A stretch of 64,000 nt of DNA from Tetracentron sinense (Eukaryota > Streptophyta > Magnoliopsida > Trochodendrales > Trochodendraceae), in assembly GCA_015143295.1 (NCBI GenBank), contig CM026557.1:37147965-37211964 (forward strand), given 5' to 3'. Below, in pieces: positions 57,665 through 64,000 of the stretch. The notes below the pieces were generated by a model. The model made no database searches, was not told the origin of the DNA, and worked only from the letters and a program-made list of their open reading frames with translations. Position numbers and translations under genes: made by a program. The first letter of the stretch is position 1, and every line of letters starts with the position of its first letter.

Positions 57665-58750
57665 CGGAGGCAGTTTCTTGGAAGGAGGAGAGAGAGAAGA
57701 TGAGTTCAAATAAAAGAAGTACTTCCCTTTTTAAAGGGTAAACAGTCTTTGCAATTGTGGACACAGTATTTAAACTCTATTTAGAAGAAAGATAAGTGGA
57801 CATTTGTTTGATGGAGGAAATAGAAGCTAGCGAGAAATGAAAGAAAAGCAAATTAAGTTCTAGTGCTAGCCTTAGTCGCCCGGTGGGGGAGTCCCATCAA
57901 ACACTTTGGTGTGGGCCCGCCGCAGCTAAGGCTAGAAACGACTGAGGCTAGGCAAAATCAGCAGAGCTCCTGTTCAAGAGATGACAGGAGCTCGATCTTT
58001 TTTTTTTAGATATATGATAAGTTATGAGGAAATGGAAACGGAAACGGAAACGGACCGTGCGGTCAGCTTTGAAGCTGATTGCGCTTGGTCCACCCCTCCT
58101 TTTTAACAACTACTAACTGTGATTAAGATCGGATCTAACATTAGATTTTAGGAAAAAAAATATTAATCATAAGTTAGTTAAGCTTAATTAATCATAGTTA
58201 AATTGAGATGAAAAGAGACATGAGTACACTACGATAAGCTAGAAAGGGGACCTCGCAGTCCTCTTCTCAGGACTCTAATATATGGTGGTAGTTTCATATT
58301 GAGATTAACTATATATGAACTGGAGCCCCGGTTGAAAAGTTAACCCGAGCAACCCAAGAAAAGGCTTGAGAAGGGGTATTTTTGTAATTACAAAACAACC
58401 AATACCCAAGCTAGTTTTGGGTTGCTCCGATATATGTTCAACTGAAGCTCCTATTCATAGTTAATCGATCAATCCAAAATATGTATTGATAGGAGTATAT
58501 ATTTTGGAAATGACAAAAAGTTTTTAGGTGTAAGAAAAGCCATTATTTTATATTTGCTATTTCCAATTTAACTATCTCTGGTTATCTCTTCAACGAACTC
58601 CTAATATTCATGGTTAATCTCTTTATTGTGAATAAGACAAAAGTTTTGTGAGGAAATATAAGATTTTTTTTTCAGGCTTACATTTTAAAAAATTGGACAA
58701 ATTAAGTGTCTCTGATGATTAAAATCTTGACTTAAAAGAATAACGTTGTC
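57665..58750. other. VQ gene upstream region with two hairpins
   Basis: 57871-57957 folds through TAGCCTTAGTCG against CGACTGAGGCTA. 57964-57973 (GAGCTCCTGT) and 57984-57993 are a perfect 10-bp inverted repeat with a 10-base spacer. GGAAAC is repeated three times at 58034-58051. The rest is AT-rich with TTAATCAT/AGTTAA words. Confidence 0.6.
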
Positions 58751-58759
58751 CAATATTTC

Positions 58760-60430
58760 TTCACATTATCATTAGTATCAATATTATCATTTCAAATCAA
58801 AATCTTAATCCTCGCCAGTTACATATAAAATGGGTTTTTTTTTAATCTAATTTTATAAAATATAAATTTAAGAAAGAAATTTAAACATGGTTAGGCTGCA
58901 AACCCTACTAGTAGTATTAGTATTTGTTCATTACTTACTAGTTAGGTATATAAGTATTTTAGGTGGGTAAAATATTGGGTTTTTCAACAACTGCACCAAC
59001 TCTAACTCGTGGGAATAGATCCAAGACCACTCAGGCGAGGGTTACAAAGTGCCACTGGTACTAATGGACAAAGATAACACATATTTTGATATGTAATTAA
59101 TCTATTTATTTATACATAACTAACATAAAATATGATGTAGCAGGAACTCACTGGGTGTTTGTAACCTGGGGCTGCAATGTGCATTGCTGCCAAGATTTGC
59201 CCAGGTTTCCCAAATAATCACAAAACTGCCATCGTGAAAATGGAGAGCTCCGGTTATCTCTTGAACCTGAGTCCCTCTACCCTAATCTACCCTAGTAAAG
59301 TGATTGATACTTCAAAGAATTTCTATCACGTGGTCTTTGTAAGAAAGATTGGTTTGGATGGTGGTGACTTCAACCATAGTCTCTTGCTGACGTCGGATCT
59401 GTAATGTAGTCGTTAGGGCTGCGCGGGATCGGCTAGGTTCAGCCATCTTGGACAAAATGATCCTGTGAGACTTAGCACCACCAAGGACTACGGTAGTACG
59501 GTGGGGCCACTGCTGGCTATAGCACATGCCTTGACTTCAGAATCATCCAGTCGTTTGGAATCTGGACTCAAAACTGATCTTGACCCATATGTAGACTGAT
59601 AGTGATCATGGACATGATCTGTCGGTTAAAAAAATCCACAGTTGGGACGGTCATAGCCGTTGGATCAATAGTCAATGGTCAATCTGGTTGTTTAAATTGT
59701 TCAAACAGTATGATTTTAAAGCATCATGTTTAGTAGGAGTGGTTATTCAACAAAATGTTCGTAAACTATTCAGGCTCGGTTCGTCAAAAGCTTAAATATC
59801 ATTGCTTTATTTAGTAAACAAGTCGAGTTTGAACACCGTTTTCGAACTCGTTTAGTAAACGAGTCGAGTTTGAACACACCCCTGCTCGGTTCGATAAAAG
59901 TTCTGTTGGATTATATATACATATTAACCTATTAAAATATTTAAAATATACTTATTTAATTTAAATATTATAATTAAATATATCTATTTTATACTAGTAA
60001 AGATTAATAATATATAATTTATTTTATATGATAAGAATATCTTTAATAATTATAATCTTATACTAAAATTTCAGTTAACATCGTGATTTCTTTGCTTTCT
60101 TTGCCTAGGATAGTAAAGTGAATTTTTTACTTAATATAAATAGTTATATCCAATAAAACAAACTGCTCGTGAACTGCTCAAGTTTGGTTGGAGTTCGGCT
60201 AGTAAAGCTCAAGCTCGTTTATTTAATAAACAAGTCAAGCTTAACATGATTTCCGAGCTCGTTTAATAAATGAACAAGCTTGAACACACCACTACTCGGC
60301 TCGGCTCGGCATCACCTCTAATCATGTTCAACCTAATGAAAAATGTGGGCCAAGCGGGTGAGTTGATGGGCTGGTGAGGAATTGCCAATGTTATAACCTT
60401 TGTTGGGTCAGGTCAAACACCAATGTGATG
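58760..60430 (+). repeat. Diverged segmental duplication, right copy
   Basis: The direct counterpart of 1-1865. It keeps the uninserted sites for the elements at 390-932 (near 59115) and 1590-1769 (near 60336), and carries its own insertion at 59731-60320. Confidence 0.85.
59731..60320. mobile_element. hAT-type non-autonomous element, 8-bp TSD
   Basis: A 590-bp element flanked by perfect ATCATGTT (59723-59730 and 60321-60328). It starts TAGTAGGAGTGG and, from the right end, TAGAGGTGATGCC. The left duplication copy has the single uninserted target near 1566-1573. The interior has repeated GTTTAGTAAACGAGTCGAG and TTGAACACACC words near both ends. An 8-bp TSD and TAG-type ends fit hAT. No transposase. 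Confidence 0.85.
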
Positions 60431-60879
60431 GTTGCAATCCGAACACAGCCCAATAATCCAAACTCGGCCTATTGTCACCCATGGAGTTTGTTGAAATTAT
60501 TACCAGACCTCTTCTTTAGAACCATTAGAGTCATATTGTAATATCATAAAGAAAACTAATTAAATAAAAGTTATATATTATAGCATATGATATAAATTAC
60601 TAGGGTGGAGGTAGGTTAGTTTGGAATTTGTAGGGTTTTTCCCAAGTCCGACCCTCAAGTAAGAAGACTTTAAAATATTAATCCTGGCCCAGCCCTCCGT
60701 CATAGGGAAGAAAAAAAAAACCTTCATTTTGAGCATCCACGTCCCCTCACCTAAGGGCAGTTTGACACCCTAGATCTATTTGCTTCGAGATCGACGGAAT
60801 ATTTTTCTATTAAAGTTATCTCATGAATCAGATATTTCTTCCTCGTCGTGGTAATTATATAAAATTGGCCTTAGATTGT
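60431..60879. other. No feature recognised
   Basis: AT-rich with an A run at 60711-60720. No coding signal. Confidence 0.4.
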
Positions 60880-61136
60880 CTCTAGCAAAGCCAGAAAGGG
60901 CTTATCTCAGGTTCCATAGAATAGGGGATAAGTGGTGGAGAAGTCAAAATCATGGGGCCCATGATTTTGACTTCTCCACCCATAACAAGACATGTGGTGA
61001 TAAATGTATGAGAATAAGGGTGAGAGATATCAAGTGGGAGCAGTCAAAATCAAGGGGAGAAAATGGAATGATTTCTCTCCATTTTACGCTAACTGTCACA
61101 CAATGTATGGAACCCTGAGAGCCCTTTCTTGCATAG
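60880..61136. mobile_element. MITE related to the 1590/2336 group
   Basis: The ends share GAAAGGGCT...TCAGG(G)TTCCATA in inverted orientation. The interior has a palindrome around 60939-60985 (GTCAAAATCATGGGGCCC) and GAAAATGGAATGATTTCTCTCC, like the upstream MITEs. Possible 9-bp flanks GCAAAGCCA and GCATAGACA match at 7 of 9. Confidence 0.6.
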
Positions 61137-61639
61137 ACAATCCGATGCTTATAAAATTTAGGATAATAAATGGAAGAAAAAGATTAAAATATAATAATTA
61201 TTCTTTTATGGAAGTGGAGCCTACCTTGAGGGAGTGGGTCCCACATAATAAACGTTTTCATTTTTTTTTTTCTCCGCACTTTTGAGTGGTTTTTCTTTTA
61301 ACCAACCAGGCGCAAGTTTTCAAAATCTCAAAATGATGATGACATGTGTTATTTTTTGTAACCCTTCAGAGAATCAGTTGATGACATAACTCTCTACTTA
61401 ACAAAGGAATTTTATCTTGACTTGTGATAAGTTGAAGGGATCACAATAACAAACTGTTGAAAACTTAGCTTGAGACTTTGGAAAAAATTTCAAAAACTGT
61501 GTCAGTGGCTGGCATTCCTTTATTTTTATTTTCTTTTTGTTTAGAACATAGATGCAAATCCGGTTCAAGCTAATAAAAGAGGCAAAGGTAGTATTAGACA
61601 CATTCCATGTGTAGCTAAGATGGGAAAGTGCACCACCCT
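61137..61639. other. No feature recognised
   Basis: AT-rich. No coding or repeat signal beyond homopolymers near 61259 and 61520. Confidence 0.4.
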
Positions 61640-61851
61640 CAACCAACTGCCTCCGGGGTTGGGGTGCTGGTCAGGACGACGCCTTAGGAAGTCCAGGTTT
61701 TGAGTTCAATTCCCTTTCCCTTATTAGCCACCCTTAAGGATTTATCCCTACTTGTCCTGTGCGTGTAGATGGAGAGGTCTGCTAGTGCCCAGGAGATTAG
61801 TTAGGTGCTCTAAGAGGCCCCGAACACCCTCATTGCCAAAAAAATAAAAAA
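61640..61851 (+). mobile_element. Au-like SINE joined to an LTR
   Basis: A box B-like GAGTTCAATTCCC lies at 61701-61713. The 3' part has CAGGAGATTAGTTAGGTGCT and GGCCCCGAACACCC, similar to Au SINEs, and ends in an A-rich tail at 61838-61851 that merges into LTR sequence. Confidence 0.6.
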
Positions 61852-62997
61852 GGAGCATCTCCTTGCCTTTGATATGGGGTCCCTCTACACCATTAGATTG
61901 GTGTAGAGAGGCCCAACTATGCTTGAGAAATGAGAGATCAAGAAGAGAGAACCAAATAAAAAAAAAGATAAAAAAGAAGAGAAAATGAAAGAAGAAGTGC
62001 CTACTCCTCCAAGAATTCTTCTTCAATACTCCAAGGGGTAGAGTTTTAGAATCCACAAAGGAAGAGAGTTAGTGAAGAACTCTAAGCTTTTAGTCTTAGA
62101 ATTCTTTCCAAACTCTAAACCTTAGTTTCTTCTCACTTCTTCAAACTCAAGAGAAACACAAGTGGGTGAGAACCTTCTAGGGGTCTTGAGGGATGGATCT
62201 AAGGGGCTAAGGGATTGGTATTTATAGGAAAACTAAGAGGTTGGGTTGTGTCTTTTACATGTGGGATAAAATGAGCTAGTGGGTAAAGACTTGAGTGTTG
62301 TAAGGTGAGTTGATAGATTGAGTGTTGTAAGGAGTGTAAGAGAGTGTAAGAGAGTTGGTGGGTTGAGTGAACTATGAGTTATATGAGTATGGGTTGTAGG
62401 ATATAGGGTGTAAGAGAGTTGGTGGGTTGAGTGAACTATGAGTTATATAGGTATGGGTTGATGTAAGAGAGGTGTAAGAGAGTTGGTGGGTTGAGTGAAC
62501 TATGGGTTATATGGGTATGGGTTATAGGATATAGGGTAGGTGGATATGGATATGTGGATTAGGTCTTATGGATCATGGGTTATTAGTAGATGGGTCATGG
62601 GTTATGATTATTGGACTTTGACTATGACATTTGGGCTTGGGCTATGGAAATAGGCTTTGGCTTAGGCAATTGGGTGATTGGGTATTTGTGCTTGACTACT
62701 TGGGTTGGGTAATAAAATTAGGTAATTGGATTTGATTGAGTTGTTTAGGTATAAGTTTGGTCAAATGGGCTTGGGCCTTGGGTATACCTAGGGCTTATTA
62801 GGGTTAGGCTAGGGCTACCTAGGGTTTGGGTTTAGGACTACCTAGGGTTAAGCTTAGGGTTAACTAGGGTCTTAACTAGGGTTTAGTCCTATGGTTAAGG
62901 GTTTACCTAGGGTTTGGAACTAGGGTTGATCTAAGGTTTGGACCATAGCTAAATTAATTAACCACGGTTAAGGGGGTGTAAAAATAGGGTGCTGACA
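61841..62997 (-). repeat. Truncated LTR, almost identical to the solo LTR
   Basis: 1157 bp align base-for-base with 52957-54113 without any net indel (constant offset 8884). I noticed only two substitutions, near 62206 and 62996. The other half of the LTR is missing to the left, where a SINE lies. It ends GGTGCTGACA and is followed by the polypurine tract. Confidence 0.9.
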
Positions 62998-63010
62998 GCT
63001 GCCCCTCTTT
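62998..63010 (-). promoter_or_regulatory. Polypurine tract
   Basis: Minus-strand AAAGAGGGGCAGC beside the LTR, identical to 11699-11711. It shows that the LTR is the 3' LTR of an element continuing rightward. Confidence 0.75.
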
Positions 63011-63089
63011 GTCGGAGAATGCCAGGTTGGAAATTGAACGACAAAGACTAGAATCACCGTATTTTTACACCAGAGCACGCAAGGTAGAG

Positions 63090-64000
63090 TGAGGTGATGG
63101 TCGATCTCACAACCGCTTCACCGAAGATAGAATAAGGTGACGGTCAAACTCATAACCGCCTCACCGGAGATAGAGCCGGGTGATGATCAAACTCATAACC
63201 GCCTCACCGAAGATAAGAGTAGGGTGATGGTCAAACTCATAACCGCCTCACCGAAGATAGAGTTGGGTGATGGTTAAACTTATAACCGCCTCACCGAAGA
63301 TAGAGTTGGGTGATGGTCAAACTCATAACCGCCTCACCGGAGATAGAGTTAGGTGATGGTCAAACTCACAACCGCCTCACCGAAGATAGAGTAAGGTGAT
63401 GGTCAAACTCACAACCGCCTCACCGAAGATAGAGTAAGGTGATGGTCAAACTCACAACCGATGATAGATGAGGTGAGGGTCGATCACACAACCGTTTCAC
63501 CGAAGATAGAGGAAGTGAGGGTCGATCACACAACCGTTTCACCGATGATAGATGAGGAGAGGGTCGATCACACAACCGTTTCACCGAGGATAGATGAGGA
63601 GAGGGTCGATCACACAACCGTTTCACCGAGGATAGATGAGGTGAGGGTCGATCACACAACCGTTTCACCGATGATAGATGAGGTGAGGGTCGATCACACA
63701 ACCCTTTCACCGATGATAGATGAGGAGAGGGTCAATCACACAACCATTTCACCGAAGATAGAGTGAGGTGAGGGTCAATCACACAACCGTTCACCGAAGA
63801 TAGAGGAGGTGAGGGTCGATCACACAACCGTTTCATCGAGGATAAATGAAGTGAGAGTCAATCACACAACCATTCACCGAAGATAGATGAAGTGAGGGTC
63901 AATCACACAACCGTTCACCGAAGATAGATGAAGTGAGGGTAGATCACACAACCGTTTCACCGATGATAGATGAGGAGAGGGTCGATCACACAACCGTTTC
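63090..64000. repeat. ~42-bp minisatellite of the gypsy 3' region
   Basis: There are two sub-families. 63090-63455 is built on GGTGATGGTCAAACTCACAA and CCGCCTCACCGAAGATAGAG. 63456-64000 is built on GTGAGGGTCGATCACACAAC and CGTTTCACCGATGATAGATG. It is related to 11905-12487 and runs off the window. The long reading frames on both strands are repeat shadows. Confidence 0.93.

Noticed and set aside
63420-63766. Overlapping ~100-codon frames on both strands with regular repeats
   Set aside because: The unit is 42 bp, a multiple of three, so stop-free frames arise on both strands. The region is retrotransposon minisatellite.

Overview
This window looks like intergenic DNA of a flowering plant, probably a eudicot. 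It is AT-rich, is mostly nested transposable elements of plant types (CACTA/En-Spm, Ty3/gypsy with long LTRs, solo LTRs, Au-like and other SINEs, Mutator, hAT and Tourist-type MITEs), and has one convincing host gene, a VQ-motif protein on the minus strand at 57121-57543. I saw no rRNA, tRNA, CRISPR, phage or bacterial features.

Layout. 1-1865 is a diverged direct copy of 58760-60430. The pair has three clean insertion differences: a Helitron-like element and a Mutator-type MITE in the left copy, and a hAT-type element in the right copy. 2336-4468 holds foldback MITEs, one with a perfect 9-bp target duplication. 4904-27508 reads as one large decayed CACTA element (family A, minus strand). It keeps a broken second ORF (Transposase_24/Ptta type) and the C-terminal DUF4216 part of its TNP2 transposase. 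Into it went a solo LTR (5508-6898, TSD CTTAT), a 10.3-kb gag-only Ty3/gypsy element with Tat/Ogre-like features (9451-19782, TSD TAGAC), SINEs, a Tourist-type MITE and the 5' end of another CACTA (family B). The gypsy element sits in the last codons of TNP2. 25.1-26.6 kb has a Helitron-like repeat and a four-unit tandem array.

27.5-33.1 kb is low-complexity and retroelement debris ending in a Ty3/gypsy gag remnant. That remnant is interrupted at 33100-49263 by a 16.2-kb CACTA element (family B, plus strand, TSD AGA) and resumes after it. This CACTA carries a full-length but inactivated TNP2-type transposase and a broken Ptta-type second gene. The last large intron of the second gene has filled with tandem DNA: two GGT-rich minisatellites, eight 82-bp units, a ~1-kb inverted repeat and twelve 179-bp units. 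After the gypsy remnant come a solo LTR (51719-54113, TSD GGTAC), an LTR-like fragment, the VQ gene and its upstream region, the second duplication copy, more MITEs, and an Au-like SINE joined to a truncated LTR. That LTR leads into the minisatellite of another gag-gypsy relative that runs off the window.

How parts work together: only the VQ gene is likely to work for the plant. The transposon genes all carry visible stops or frameshifts. The most distinctive biology here is satellite-like DNA forming inside transposons, and the layered insertion history that exact target-site duplications make readable.
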